NCBI RefSeq assembly: GCF_006715785.1
Contig: NZ_VFNX01000007.1
Span: forward strand, 84,559-148,558
Length of the DNA: 64,000 nucleotides
Direction of reading: 5' to 3'
Source: Streptomyces puniciscabiei
Lineage (GTDB): Bacteria; Actinomycetota; Actinomycetes; Streptomycetales; Streptomycetaceae
Program-made: the position numbers and the translations under genes
Shown: piece after piece, positions 17,041-25,932 of the stretch
Layout of the letters: every line of letters starts with the position of its first letter
Position numbering within the stretch: position 1 is the stretch's first letter
The notes under the pieces: model-generated
The model's input: only the letters and a program-made list of their open reading frames with translations
The model's database searches: none
Told to the model about the DNA's origin: nothing

Positions 17041-18204
17041 ATGGGCAGTCGGGTCATCGTCGTCGGTGCCGGGCCCGTCGGGCTGGCGCTCGCCGGTGAA
17101 CTGCGCGTCGGCGGGGCCGAGGTGACGGTGCTGGAGCGGCTGGCCGCACCGACGACGGAGTCCAGGGCCACCACCCTGGACGCCCGCACCATGGAACTCC
17201 TGGACGAGCGTGGCCTGCTGGCGCCGCTCGGCACCGTGCCCCGCGAACCCCGGGGGCACTTCGGCGGCCTGCCCCTCGACCTGGGCGGCCAGCCCTCCCC
17301 GTTCGCGGGCCAGTGGAAGGTGCCGCAGGCGCGGGTCGAGGCACTGCTCGGCGGCCGGGCGCGCGAGCTCGGCGCGGACATCCGCCGGGAGCACGAGGTC
17401 TGCGCACTGCATCCGGCTGCGGACGGCGTGGGCGTCGAAGCCGTCGTGCGTGACGGGCGGCGGGTGCGGCTGACCGCCGAGTACGTGGTCGGCTGCGACG
17501 GCGAGGAGAGCACCGTCGGCGCCCTGGCCGGCTTCGAGTTCCCCGGCCGGGACGCCCGCCGCGAGCTGCTGCGCTGCGACGTCCGCGGGGTGGACATCCC
17601 CGACCGCCGCTTCCAGCGGCTGCCCGGCGGCTTCGCGGTCGCCGCGACCCGGGAGGGACTGACCCGGGTCATGGTGCACGAGTACGGTCGCGCGCCCGCG
17701 GTGCGTACCGCCGCGCCCGGCTTCGACGAGGTCGTGGCGGCATGGTCGCGGGTGACCGGGGAGGACATCAGCGGCGGCACCCCGGTGTGGGTGAACGCCT
17801 TCGGCGATGTCAGCCGCCAGGCCGCGCAGTACCGCCGGGGGCGGGTACTGCTCGCCGGGGATGCCGCCCACCGCCACCTGCCGGTCGGCGGACAGGCCAT
17901 CAACCTCGGCCTGCAGGACGCCTTCGACCTGGGCTGGAAGCTCGCCGCCGAGGTCGCGGGCACCGCGCCGGCCGGGCTCCTCGACTCGTACCACGAGGAG
18001 CGGCACCGGGCCGGCCGCCGCGCCATGGCAGTCATCGACGCCCAGGCTCTCGTCATGCTCGGCGGTCCGGAGATCGAGCCGGTGCGCTCCTTGTTCGGCG
18101 AACTCCTCGGCCACCGGGCGGTGCGAGAGCTGCTGGCCTCCCGGCTGGGCGGTCTGGACGCCGGCACCAGGGGCCTGAACCGCGGCGCGGAGGTCCCCTC
18201 GTGA
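17041..18204 (+). CDS. FAD-dependent aromatic hydroxylase lacking the C-terminal domain
   Basis: The 387-residue enzyme has FAD motif VIVVGAGPVGLALAGEL, DG motif GCDGEESTVGALAGFEFPG and GD motif AGDAAHRHLPVGGQAINLGLQDAFDLGWKL. It closely parallels the protein at 15103 but ends about 107 residues earlier, without the thioredoxin-like C-terminal domain. Its stop overlaps the next start (GTGA). The loss may be tolerated, as that domain does not bind FAD; alternatively the enzyme acts in a complex. ATG 17041 is chosen over an upstream in-frame start at 16969, which lies inside the KS-like remnant. Confidence 0.9.
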   Translation: MGSRVIVVGAGPVGLALAGELRVGGAEVTVLERLAAPTTESRATTLDARTMELLDERGLLAPLGTVPREPRGHFGGLPLDLGGQPSPFAGQWKVPQARVEALLGGRARELGADIRREHEVCALHPAADGVGVEAVVRDGRRVRLTAEYVVGCDGEESTVGALAGFEFPGRDARRELLRCDVRGVDIPDRRFQRLPGGFAVAATREGLTRVMVHEYGRAPAVRTAAPGFDEVVAAWSRVTGEDISGGTPVWVNAFGDVSRQAAQYRRGRVLLAGDAAHRHLPVGGQAINLGLQDAFDLGWKLAAEVAGTAPAGLLDSYHEERHRAGRRAMAVIDAQALVMLGGPEIEPVRSLFGELLGHRAVRELLASRLGGLDAGTRGLNRGAEVPS

Positions 18205-19715
18205 TCACCCGTCGGGCCCTGCTCGGGGCCGGCGCGGCGGGGGCCGCCGCGGCGGCGGCCCCCGCCACCCGTGCCCTGGGTCTGGGCGCCGTTCCCTGGA
18301 GCCGGCTGCGCGAGCACCTGACCGGGGACCTGGTGCTCCCCTCGGACGCCCGGTACGCGACCGCCAAGCAGCTGGACCTGATGCAGTTCGACGCCATCGC
18401 CCCGCAGGCCGTCGCCTACTGCGCGAACGCGCGCGACGCGGCGCTGTGCCTCGCCTTCGCCCAGCAGCACGGACTGGCTCCGGCGGTGCGCAGCGGCGGC
18501 CACAGCGCCGCGGGATACTCCACCGGCACCGGCCTGGTGGTCGACGTGTCCCGGCTCGACTCGGTGCGGGTCGGCGGCGGCTCGGTGACGCTGGGCCCGG
18601 GCGCGCAGAACGTCGACGTGCTCAACACGCTGGCCGACTCGGGTCTGGCCCTCACCGGCGGGGCGTGCCCGACCGTCGCCGCCGGCGGGTTCGTCCAGGG
18701 CGGCGGGCTGGGGTTCCTCACCCGGACGCTCGGTATGACCTGCGACGCACTGACCTCAGCGACGGTGGTGCTGGCGAGCGGACAGATCGTCACGGCCTCC
18801 GCGCGGGAGCACCCGGACCTGTTCTGGGCGCTGCGCGGGGGCGGAGGCGGCAACTTCGGCATCGTCACGTCCTACACGCTGACGCCGACCGCGCTGTCGC
18901 AGGTGGCCACGGCGCACCTCACCTATGCCTACGACCAGGCGCTCGACATGCTCGACGGCTACTCCCGATGGCTGGCCGAGTGCCCCCGCACGATCGGCTC
19001 GGCGGCGGTGGTCACCCTCGCCGACGCGGCACCGGGCCAGGTCCCGACCCCGGCCGTCATCGTGGTCTCCACCGGGACTCCGGCCGAACTCGACGCGGAG
19101 CTGGCCCGATTGGACTCCCTGACCGGCAGGCCGGCCTCGCGGCAGACCTCGGTGCTGCCCTACCGTGACCTGATGACGGGGATCTTCGGCTGCGCGGGGA
19201 AGACCACCGAGGAATGCCACCGGTCGGGCGCCTTCCCGCGGGGGCAGCTTCCCCGGACCGCGTTCGCGCTGGAGCGCAGCCGCCTGGTCCGTGATGCCGT
19301 GCCGCGGGACGGCTGGGCGCGCGTCCTGGCGCTCTTCGACGACGCGCGGGTGTCCGGCGGCCAGACGCACGGGCTCCAGGTGCTGCCGATCGACGGCGCC
19401 GCCTGGGACCTGGACCGCGCCGCGACGGCGTTCGTGCACCGCGACAGCCGCTTCTCCGTGAACTTCCAGGGCTTCATGGCGCAGGGGCCGGTCACCGACG
19501 AGCTCCGGACCGCCGCGAAGGCCTGGGTCGACGCGGGCTTCGCGGCCATCGACCCGCTCTCCTCGGGCGAGTCCTACCAGAACTTCATCGACCCGGAACT
19601 GACGGATTGGAAGACCTCCTATTACGCCGAGAACCACCCGCGGTTGGTGAAGATCAAGAACAGCTACGACCCGAACGGCCTGTTCAGCTTTGCGCAAGGC
19701 ATACGCGCGTCCTGA
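18201..19715 (+). CDS. berberine-bridge-type FAD-linked oxidase with Tat-like signal
   Basis: The 504-residue oxidase has the PCMH FAD domain with RSGGHSAAGY (His for 8-alpha-histidyl linkage) and GGACPTVAAGGFVQGGGLGFLTR (Cys for the second covalent bond). The BBE C-terminal segment reads YYAENHPRLVKIKNSYDPNGLF. Related bicovalent flavoenzymes act as sugar or polyketide oxidases (AknOx type). The N-terminus MITRRALLGAGAAGAAAAAA is a twin-arginine signal followed by an Ala-rich hydrophobic core, suggesting folded export. The start GTG overlaps the preceding stop. Confidence 0.92.
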   Translation: MITRRALLGAGAAGAAAAAAPATRALGLGAVPWSRLREHLTGDLVLPSDARYATAKQLDLMQFDAIAPQAVAYCANARDAALCLAFAQQHGLAPAVRSGGHSAAGYSTGTGLVVDVSRLDSVRVGGGSVTLGPGAQNVDVLNTLADSGLALTGGACPTVAAGGFVQGGGLGFLTRTLGMTCDALTSATVVLASGQIVTASAREHPDLFWALRGGGGGNFGIVTSYTLTPTALSQVATAHLTYAYDQALDMLDGYSRWLAECPRTIGSAAVVTLADAAPGQVPTPAVIVVSTGTPAELDAELARLDSLTGRPASRQTSVLPYRDLMTGIFGCAGKTTEECHRSGAFPRGQLPRTAFALERSRLVRDAVPRDGWARVLALFDDARVSGGQTHGLQVLPIDGAAWDLDRAATAFVHRDSRFSVNFQGFMAQGPVTDELRTAAKAWVDAGFAAIDPLSSGESYQNFIDPELTDWKTSYYAENHPRLVKIKNSYDPNGLFSFAQGIRAS

Positions 19716-19755
19716 CGGGGCGTCTGTGAACAAGGATCGAAAGGAAGAGTCAAGA

Positions 19756-20124
19756 ATGGCCAAGCTGGAGAACCTGGACCCGACCACGCCGCTGTTCGCG
19801 CAGTTCGGCCAGAAGACCGGGCCCATCGTCCTGGCCAACACCTTCGTCGTCCCGAAGGAGAGGTCCGAGTCGTTCCTGGCCCACTGGAAGAAGCAGGCCG
19901 AGTTCATGCAGGCGCAGCCGGGATTCGTCTCCCTGCAGATGCACCAGGGCACGGCGGGCAGCCAGCTGTTCATGAACGTCGCGATCTGGGAGTCGACCGA
20001 GGCCCTCGCCAAGGCGCTCGGCAACCCGCAGTTCCAGGCCATGTCCGCCCAGGTCCCCGACGACATCGTGTCGTATGCGCACATCTTCGAGAAGATCGCC
20101 GTCGAGGGCCTCTGCGAAGCCTGA
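19756..20124 (+). CDS. antibiotic biosynthesis monooxygenase (ABM) domain protein, paralogue
   Basis: The 122-residue protein starts MAKLENLDPTTPLFAQFGQ, with GPIVLANTFVVPKERSESFL, the helix KKQAEFMQAQPGF and MNVAIWESTEALAKALGNPQFQ. It is very similar to the minus-strand gene at 12121-12471, so the cluster carries two copies. AAGGAAG precedes the start. It is followed by a rho-independent terminator. Duplication may provide two successive quinone-forming oxidations or a heterodimer; this is inference. Confidence 0.9.
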   Translation: MAKLENLDPTTPLFAQFGQKTGPIVLANTFVVPKERSESFLAHWKKQAEFMQAQPGFVSLQMHQGTAGSQLFMNVAIWESTEALAKALGNPQFQAMSAQVPDDIVSYAHIFEKIAVEGLCEA

Positions 20125-20153
20125 CCCGGGGATCACGTTCCGCGGAAACACCG

Positions 20154-20196
20154 GCGGTCCCGGCACCTCCCGCCGGAGGTGCCGGGACCGCTTTTT
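20154..20196 (+). terminator. rho-independent terminator
   Basis: A perfect 17-bp stem (20154-20170 with 20175-20191), CGCC loop and TTTTT tail, 30 bp after the ABM gene. It ends the plus-strand oxygenase operon. Confidence 0.95.
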
Positions 20197-20316
20197 CATC
20201 GCTGGTGCAAGCGGGGACGGCATTCTCGGCTCCCCTCCGTGTCCATGGGGGGAGGTGCCGTACGTCCACAGCAGCTGCGACCCGGCAAACTCACTGTCAC
20301 GGATGGGGACTTCAGC

Positions 20317-21285
20317 ATGGATGTAGGACTTCTCTTCGACCTGCGGAACCCGGAGGGCTGGAAGCGCCCGTGGGCCGACCACTATGCGCGCAGCCTGGAA
20401 TTCTGCGAGGAGGCGGACCGGCGGGGCGCGGGCGGGCTGTGGTTCACCGAGCACCACCTCTTCGAGGACGGCTATCTGCCGCAGCCGCTGACCTTCGCCG
20501 CCGCCGTCGCGGCCCGCACCCGCCACGCCCGGATCGGCACCGCGGTGGTGCTGCCCGCGCTGCGCAAGCCCGCCCAGCTCGCGGAGGAGGCGGCGATCGT
20601 CGACCTCGTGAGCGGCGGACGCCTCGAGCTGGGCATGGGCGCCGGCTACCGGGTTCCCGAATACACCCTGATGGGCGCGGACTTCACGCGGCGTTTCCGG
20701 CGGACCGAGGAGCACATACGCGAGGTGCGCCGGCTCTGGGAGGAGGGCGGCGTCACCCCGGGCCCGGTCCAGGACTCCGTTCCGCTGTGGGGCGGCTTCT
20801 ACGGTCCCCGCGGCGCGCGGATCGCCGGCCGGCTCGGCATCGGGCTGCTGCACATCTCCCACGAGCTGTTCCCGCACTACCGCGAGGGACTGGTCGAGAG
20901 CGGCCACGACCCGGCGACCGCCCGGGTCTCCGGCCTGCTGCCGATCATCCTCGCCGACGACCCGGACGAGGCCTGGGCGCGTGTCGCGCCCTACCTCGCC
21001 CACCAGATGAACAGCTACCGGCAGTCGTCCGTGGAGGGCACCGACAAGCCCCGGCCGCCGATCATCCACCCCGACGAGTTCCGCAACCGGACCTCCAACG
21101 CCCCCTGGGGGGCTCTGAAGATCCTCACCCCCGAGGACGCCGCCGCCCAGATCAAGGAGACGACCGAGGGGCTGCCGGTGGAACACCTGATCTTCTGGGC
21201 GAGCATCGCCGGCATGCCGGACGACCTGACGGCCCGGAACATCGAACTGGTCAGCGAGGAGCTGCCGCCGCTGCTGGGCCTGTGA
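20317..21285 (+). CDS. luciferase-like flavin monooxygenase
   Basis: This 322-residue TIM-barrel protein of the bacterial luciferase-like family has WFTEHHLFEDGYLPQP, RIGTAVVLPALRKPAQLAEEAAIVDLVSGGR split at key residues (LSGGRLELGMGAGY-type motif) and RRFRRTEEHIREV. Such enzymes use reduced FMN or F420 for oxidations, including Baeyer-Villiger reactions in polyketide pathways. ATG 20317 follows GGGGA. It has its own promoter region after the terminator at 20196 and may be the last PKS tailoring gene. Confidence 0.9.
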   Translation: MDVGLLFDLRNPEGWKRPWADHYARSLEFCEEADRRGAGGLWFTEHHLFEDGYLPQPLTFAAAVAARTRHARIGTAVVLPALRKPAQLAEEAAIVDLVSGGRLELGMGAGYRVPEYTLMGADFTRRFRRTEEHIREVRRLWEEGGVTPGPVQDSVPLWGGFYGPRGARIAGRLGIGLLHISHELFPHYREGLVESGHDPATARVSGLLPIILADDPDEAWARVAPYLAHQMNSYRQSSVEGTDKPRPPIIHPDEFRNRTSNAPWGALKILTPEDAAAQIKETTEGLPVEHLIFWASIAGMPDDLTARNIELVSEELPPLLGL

Positions 21286-22078
21286 CGGCCGCCGGGCGCC
21301 AGCCGCCCGGCCGCGCGGTGACGATCGCCGTGATCCCGTCCGGGTCGTGCTGGGCCTTCTTGGGGCTCCCGCAGCACCGGATCCTCCTGCGGCTCGGCCA
21401 CCTCCGGACGGCCGCCGGGGACACCTGGGGCATGTCGCTCGCGGCGAGACAGTCCCGATCCGTCCGGAGGCGGCCGGGTTCGCCGGTCACCATGATGTCG
21501 GCATCGCGTCGGCGAGGTAGGACGCGCTGACCCGTCCGGCCTGTCACGCCCGGGCCGGCGCGCTGCCGGCGCATCCGCGGATCTGCCGGTGCCGTGCCGA
21601 GGGCTGTCTTCGGCATCCACGTCACCGCGGCTGCGCCGGCCCGGTCCTTCTCTCCCTCGCCCGCGAGGCGGGCGGCCGCGTCCGGCGGCCGGCCGACGCC
21701 TGTGCAGCCCGCCCGGGCGCGACCGGCACCACCGCGGCGGTTCCCGACACCGTGCTCGGCCGACGCCAACCGCCCGCACCTGCGGCGGCCTTGCACTGCG
21801 CGCTGCGCGCCCATACTCACGGCTGCGTTCGACTGCCGCCGGGATCACCTCAGGGCGGCGACGGCCGAGGTGCGCCTGCCCGACGCCGCGGTTTCCGCGA
21901 CCAAGCTCCCGGCCCCACCGCGCCCCGACGGGCTGCTCATCGGGCCCTGCGGCCAAGGCTTTTCCCCGCCGACGGGTGTCAGTTCGATTACCGTAGGTCG
22001 CCGCCCCGGTGGTTCCGGCGCCGGAAGGGGCGATACGCGTGCCGCCGATGCCGTAGAGGCCAGAAAGTGAGCAGACAG
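21286..22078. other. 793-bp stretch without a credible gene
   Basis: Open frames on both strands are compositionally biased (Arg/Pro/Ala-rich) with no family motif. The last 100 bp precede the hydrolase gene and probably contain its promoter. It marks the right border of the polyketide cluster. Confidence 0.5.
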
Positions 22079-22957
22079 ATGCAACCGACGTTCGTCCTGG
22101 TGCACGGAGCTTTCGCGAACTCCTTCTCCTTCGCGCCGCTCCAAGCCGAACTGGGCCTCCTCGGACACCGCTCCGTCGCCGTCGACCTTCCGGGGCACGG
22201 GTTCGCGGCGACGTACCCGCGCGCCTACCAGGCGCCGCAGGACCTCGAAGGGCTCGCCACCGCACCCGGCGCCATCAAGGGCGTCACGCTCGCCGACAAC
22301 GCCGCGCACCTCATCGGCATACTGGAGCGGGCCAAGCGGAACGGGCCCGTCATCCTCGTCTCCCACAGCCGAGGCGGCATGACGGCCACCGTCGCGGCGA
22401 ACCAGCGGCCCGACCTGATCGACCGCATCGTCTATGTCTCCGCCTGGTGCCCCGTCGATCTCGACGTCAGCGCCTACTACGCCGAGCCCGAGATGGCCAC
22501 GGTGGACGCCACAGGGCTGGCCTCGGCGATGGTGGGCAACCCCGCCGAACTCGGGCTGCTGCGCGCCAACTTCCGTACCGCCGACCCCGGCGTCCTCGCG
22601 GCCTTGAAGGCGGCCTTCCTCGCCGACGGGACGGACGATGAGTTCATGGTCTTCCTCAACACCTTCCAGCCCGACGAGAACCTTGACGTCGGCACACCCG
22701 AGGACCGGGCACGGGCCGACACCTGGGGGCGGATCCCCAGGACGTACATCCGGCTGACCGAGGACACCAGCGTGCCGCTCGCCATGCAGGACCGGATGAT
22801 CCGTGAAGGCGACGCACTGACGCCGGAGAACCCCTACGACGTCCGTACGCTCACCAGCAGCCACCTGAAGTGGCTGGTCGACCCGGCCCCGGCGGCCCGG
22901 GTTCTGGCGGACATCGCCGCGTTCTCGTTCTCGCCTGGCGGGTCCGGTACCAACTAG
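22079..22957 (+). CDS. alpha/beta hydrolase
   Basis: The 292-residue protein has the oxyanion HG motif (LVHGAFANSFSF), the conserved PGHG, the nucleophile elbow SHSRGGM with catalytic Ser, and a C-terminal SSHLKWLVDP with a candidate His. The region around 130-200 forms a cap. Substrate unknown; the family includes esterases and haloperoxidase-like enzymes. ATG 22079 is chosen because the family fold begins there. The gene end overlaps a direct repeat that may control the next operon. Confidence 0.88.
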   Translation: MQPTFVLVHGAFANSFSFAPLQAELGLLGHRSVAVDLPGHGFAATYPRAYQAPQDLEGLATAPGAIKGVTLADNAAHLIGILERAKRNGPVILVSHSRGGMTATVAANQRPDLIDRIVYVSAWCPVDLDVSAYYAEPEMATVDATGLASAMVGNPAELGLLRANFRTADPGVLAALKAAFLADGTDDEFMVFLNTFQPDENLDVGTPEDRARADTWGRIPRTYIRLTEDTSVPLAMQDRMIREGDALTPENPYDVRTLTSSHLKWLVDPAPAARVLADIAAFSFSPGGSGTN

Positions 22958-22963
22958 GTACCA
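22946..22963. promoter_or_regulatory. candidate operator of the toxin-antitoxin operon
   Basis: GGTACCA occurs at 22946-22952 and 22957-22963, an 11-bp (one helical turn) spacing, 7 bp before the antitoxin start and overlapping the hydrolase stop. Autoregulation through such repeats is usual for toxin-antitoxin operons. Confidence 0.45.
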
Positions 22964-22970
22964 TCGGGGC

Positions 22971-23210
22971 ATGCCGTCACTGAACGTGTCCTTCTCCGAC
23001 GAGGAAATGGAAGGCGTCCGCGCCGCCGCCGCCGCCGAGGGCAAGAGCCTCAAGCAGTACCTGCACGATCTCGGCGTGCGGGAGATGCACCGCAAGCGGT
23101 TCGTCGCCGGCGCCGCCGCCTGGGCCGACCGGCTGCGCGGCGAGTTCGACGATGCGTTCCCCGAGGAGGTTCCCCCCTCCCGGGGTGACGGCGGGGCTGC
23201 GGCCGCCTGA
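22971..23210 (+). CDS. antitoxin of a Fic/Doc-like toxin-antitoxin pair
   Basis: The 79-residue protein begins MPSLNVSFSDEEMEGVRAAAAAEGKSLKQ when read in two halves (LNVSFSDEE, then a ribbon-helix-helix-like helix pair), with a charged C-terminal half (RFVAGAAAWADRLRGEF) suited to toxin binding. The stop overlaps the toxin start (TGATG). This layout matches Streptomyces antitoxin genes that precede Fic-family toxins. The DNA-binding role is inferred from the fold and the repeat upstream. Confidence 0.75.
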   Translation: MPSLNVSFSDEEMEGVRAAAAAEGKSLKQYLHDLGVREMHRKRFVAGAAAWADRLRGEFDDAFPEEVPPSRGDGGAAAA

Positions 23211-23587
23211 TGGTTCTGCACATCGACGTCTCCTGGCTGCTCGACGTCCAGGAGGCGGCCCTCGGGCACGAGGACGTGACGGTGGCCGACTACTCGGCGC
23301 TGGTGGCGGCCGTCGCGCGGCACAGGACCAAGATGCCGACGCTGGCGACGGCCGATCCGGATGCCGCCTGGCGCGCGGCCGCACTGCTGCACACGATCGT
23401 GCGTCTCGAACCGCTTCCGCACCGCAACAGCCTTTTTGCCGCTTTCGTGGCCGCCCAGTACATGGACCAGTGCGGTGAGGGCATCGACCCGCCGTACGGC
23501 GCCCTGTCCGATCTCGTCCGGAAGGTCCGGGACGCCCGCCTCGGTGTCTATGCCGTCGCCGAGACGCTGCGCTCCTGGAAGATCTGA
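23210..23587 (+). CDS. Fic/Doc-like toxin
   Basis: The 125-residue protein opens with ID(V)SWLLDVQEAAL and contains AAWRAAALLHTIVRLEPLPHRNSLFAAFVAAQYMDQCGEGIDPPYGAL, with the overall layout of actinobacterial short Fic/Doc proteins. The catalytic HPFxxGNKR motif is not intact: at its place stands LPHRNSLFAAF, so AMP-transfer or phosphotransfer activity is uncertain. Coupled to the antitoxin by a one-base overlap. It may stabilise the plasmid or the neighbouring cluster. Confidence 0.7.
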   Translation: MVLHIDVSWLLDVQEAALGHEDVTVADYSALVAAVARHRTKMPTLATADPDAAWRAAALLHTIVRLEPLPHRNSLFAAFVAAQYMDQCGEGIDPPYGALSDLVRKVRDARLGVYAVAETLRSWKI

Positions 23588-23752
23588 GGACAGGCTCGGC
23601 AGCGGGCCGGACCGGCCCGGTCAGGCGGGCCGGAAGGAACACTCCGGCCGCACAGCCCCCGCTGTCGCGCACCTGGCCGGCCACAGGGTGGTCGGGCGAC
23701 GCCCGCAGCGTGTGCCCACCGGCGGGTGCGGGCCCAAGGGCGAGCACCGTCT

Positions 23753-23848
<96 letters not shown>

Positions 23849-24297
23849 CTGTTCCCGGCTCTCGGTCTCCCCTGCCGGTCACAGGAACCATGGTGGCAGG
23901 AGCCGCTGACCGGACGCTGAGACGCCGCTGACAGCATCCGCGCGGTCGGACGGCGTCTCCCGCATGCGACGCCGGCACCCGGCTCCGTCCGCCTGAGACC
24001 CGCAGGCCACGGCCCTGCACGAGGCCGCGGCCTCGGCACCGCGGAGCGGCCTGTCCGTCACCACGCCCGCGCCGGATGCCCCTCGCCCTGCTGTGCGGCA
24101 CGCCGCTGGGGCCGCGGTTCACGCTGTCCGCCGAGGCCGAGCACAGGAGCTGCGCCGCCCGACTCCAGCCTGGGCCCGGCCGCCGGGGGCGTGGTCGGGC
24201 CGTCGCCGGTCGCGGGTGGCCGGACGGACGGTGCCGGGCGTGCTGTTCGCGGCCGCGGGGCTGGGCGCGCGCACGGTGGCGGTGCGCGCCGTCCGGG
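23849..24297. other. 449-bp stretch without a supported gene
   Basis: Between the tRNA-like sequence and the acetyltransferase gene. Frames are biased and lack ribosome sites or motifs; no repeats seen. Confidence 0.5.
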
Positions 24298-24858
24298 TCA
24301 CAGAGCCGGGTGGTCGTCGTGCAGCACCCGCTGGTACATCCGGTGGTCCCGCCACTGTCCGTCGATGTGCAGATAGCGCGGGGCCATGCCGATCGCCTCG
24401 AACCCGCACTTCTCCAGCACGCGTTGGGAGCCGGTGTTCTCCGGAAGGGTGGTCGCCTCGATCCGGTGCAGCCCGACCCTGTCCCGGGCGATCCGGCAGA
24501 CCCGCTCCACGGCGGCGGTCGCGAGCCCCCGGCCCTGCTGATCCTCGGTGACCCAGTAACCCAGATAGGAACTGCAGAACGCGCCCATGACGATTCCGGA
24601 CAGCGTGATGGCCCCCACGACCCGCCCGTCGGCTTCGAGGAGCCACGGCACGAGCCGGCCGTCCGCGCGGTGCCGTTCCTGTTCTTCCAGGCGCTGTGCC
24701 TGACCGGCCACGGTGAAGAAGGATTCCGGGCGGCGCGGTTGCCAGGGTTCGAGGTGTTTCCGGTTCTCGGCATAGGCGGTGCAGAGCGCCGGGGCGTCCG
24801 CCGGTCCGGCGAGCCGCAGTATCACTCCGCCCGCGATTTCCTCGCTTCCGATGTCCAT
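24298..24858 (-). CDS. GNAT acetyltransferase, RimJ/RimL type
   Basis: The 186-residue protein has the N-terminal strand VILRLAGPADAPALCTAYAENRKHLEPWQ typical of RimJ/RimL-like enzymes (key part AENRKHLEPW), the acetyl-CoA loop EDQQGRGLATAAV and the C-terminal segment NTGSQRVLEKCGFEAIG. The acceptor is unknown: N-terminal amines of ribosomal proteins, or small amines or antibiotics in related enzymes. Divergent from the DUF4097 gene, sharing a 217-bp region rich in TTGCAACG repeats. Confidence 0.88.
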   Translation of the reverse strand: MDIGSEEIAGGVILRLAGPADAPALCTAYAENRKHLEPWQPRRPESFFTVAGQAQRLEEQERHRADGRLVPWLLEADGRVVGAITLSGIVMGAFCSSYLGYWVTEDQQGRGLATAAVERVCRIARDRVGLHRIEATTLPENTGSQRVLEKCGFEAIGMAPRYLHIDGQWRDHRMYQRVLHDDHPAL

Positions 24859-24906
24859 GCGCGCACCCTAGTGTCCCGAGTCGCAAGGTAGCGTTCACCC
24901 TCAAAT

Positions 24907-25054
24907 CATTGCAACGAATATGAGTGGGGACGTTGCATTATGCTCATCACCATTGCAACGATTTCCCCAACTCTACCTGCAGATATGGCATCTTCACGCA
25001 ATAAGCATGTTGCCCATCCAGTGAAAGCAACGTAGCGTTTCCATCACTGGAAAC
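24907..25054. promoter_or_regulatory. repeat-rich upstream region of DUF4097 gene (operator array)
   Basis: CATTGCAACGA occurs at 24907-24917 and 24951-24961, CGTTGCAT at 24931-24938, with partial copies near 24996, 25007 and 25026. An inverted repeat GTTTCC-N6-GGAAAC lies at 25037-25054, 22 bp before the start. The same elements occur upstream of the paralogous gene at 43172-43837. Confidence 0.65.
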
Positions 25055-25075
25055 AACGAGTCGAAGGAGCGCACC

Positions 25076-25768
25076 ATGCAGAAGAACCAGGGCACCATCC
25101 AGAAGTTCGACACCCCCGCCCCCATCGCCGCCGTCCTGGACATCCCCATCGGGCACATCCGGCTCGTCGCCGCCGACCGCGCCGACACCACCGTCGAGGT
25201 CCTGCCCGCCCACCCCTCCAGGAGTCGCGACGTCAAGGCCGCGGAGCTGGTCACGGTCGCCTACGACAACGGCGTCCTGCGGGTCGAGAGCCCGGCGGAG
25301 CGCAAGCAGATGCTCGGCCACCCCGGAACCCTCGAGGTCACCGTCGAGCTGCCGGCCGGCTCCCGGGTCGAGGCCAAGGCCGCCGTCGCCGAGGTCCGCG
25401 GCGTCGGACGCCTCGGCGACGTCACCTTCGAAGGCGCCCAGTGCACGGTCGAGTTCGACGAGACCGCGAGCGCCCGCCTCACCCTCGCCACCGGCGACAT
25501 CACCGTCGGCCGCCTGAACGGCCCCGCCGAGATCACCACCGACAAGGGCGACCTCACCATCACCGAGGCCCATCACGGCACCGTCACCCTGACCACCCAG
25601 CACGGCGACATCACGGTCGGCGCCGCCCAGGGAGTCTCCGCCACCCTCGACGCCGGCACCTCCTACGGCCGGATCAAGAACTCCCTCAAGAACAGCGACG
25701 GCGCCGCGGCCGGCCTCGACATCCACGCCACCACCGCCTACGGCAACATCACCGCCGCCGGCCTCTGA
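25076..25768 (+). CDS. DUF4097-type beta-strand repeat protein
   Basis: The 230-residue protein has no signal peptide and consists of repeated short beta strands (VEVLPAHPSR, VTVELPAGSRVEAKAAVAEVRG in parts, GDITVGRLNGPAEI, GDLTITEAHHGTVTL, GDITVGAAQGVSATL). It is the single-stranded beta-helix pattern of the DUF4097 family, whose molecular function is unknown. GAAGGAG precedes ATG 25076. It is a close paralogue of the gene at 43172-43837, which heads an ABC-transporter operon; this copy has no transporter beside it. Confidence 0.85.
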   Translation: MQKNQGTIQKFDTPAPIAAVLDIPIGHIRLVAADRADTTVEVLPAHPSRSRDVKAAELVTVAYDNGVLRVESPAERKQMLGHPGTLEVTVELPAGSRVEAKAAVAEVRGVGRLGDVTFEGAQCTVEFDETASARLTLATGDITVGRLNGPAEITTDKGDLTITEAHHGTVTLTTQHGDITVGAAQGVSATLDAGTSYGRIKNSLKNSDGAAAGLDIHATTAYGNITAAGL

Positions 25769-25932
25769 AAGGGAGCCCCGCTGTCACCAAGGGGCCGTCG
25801 ACCTCCACACCGGGGTGCGCCCGCCTGCCAACGGGCTTCCCCGGAAACGGATTCCGGCCGGCCCTGAGGGTGGCTCACCCGCTCGGATGCGCTCGGCGAG
25901 CAACCGGTTGCGAGGCTGTGCATGGTGAGTGC

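Noticed and set aside
21594..22070. 158-codon plus-strand frame before the hydrolase
   Set aside because: Biased composition, no homology features, no ribosome site; overlaps the probable promoter region.
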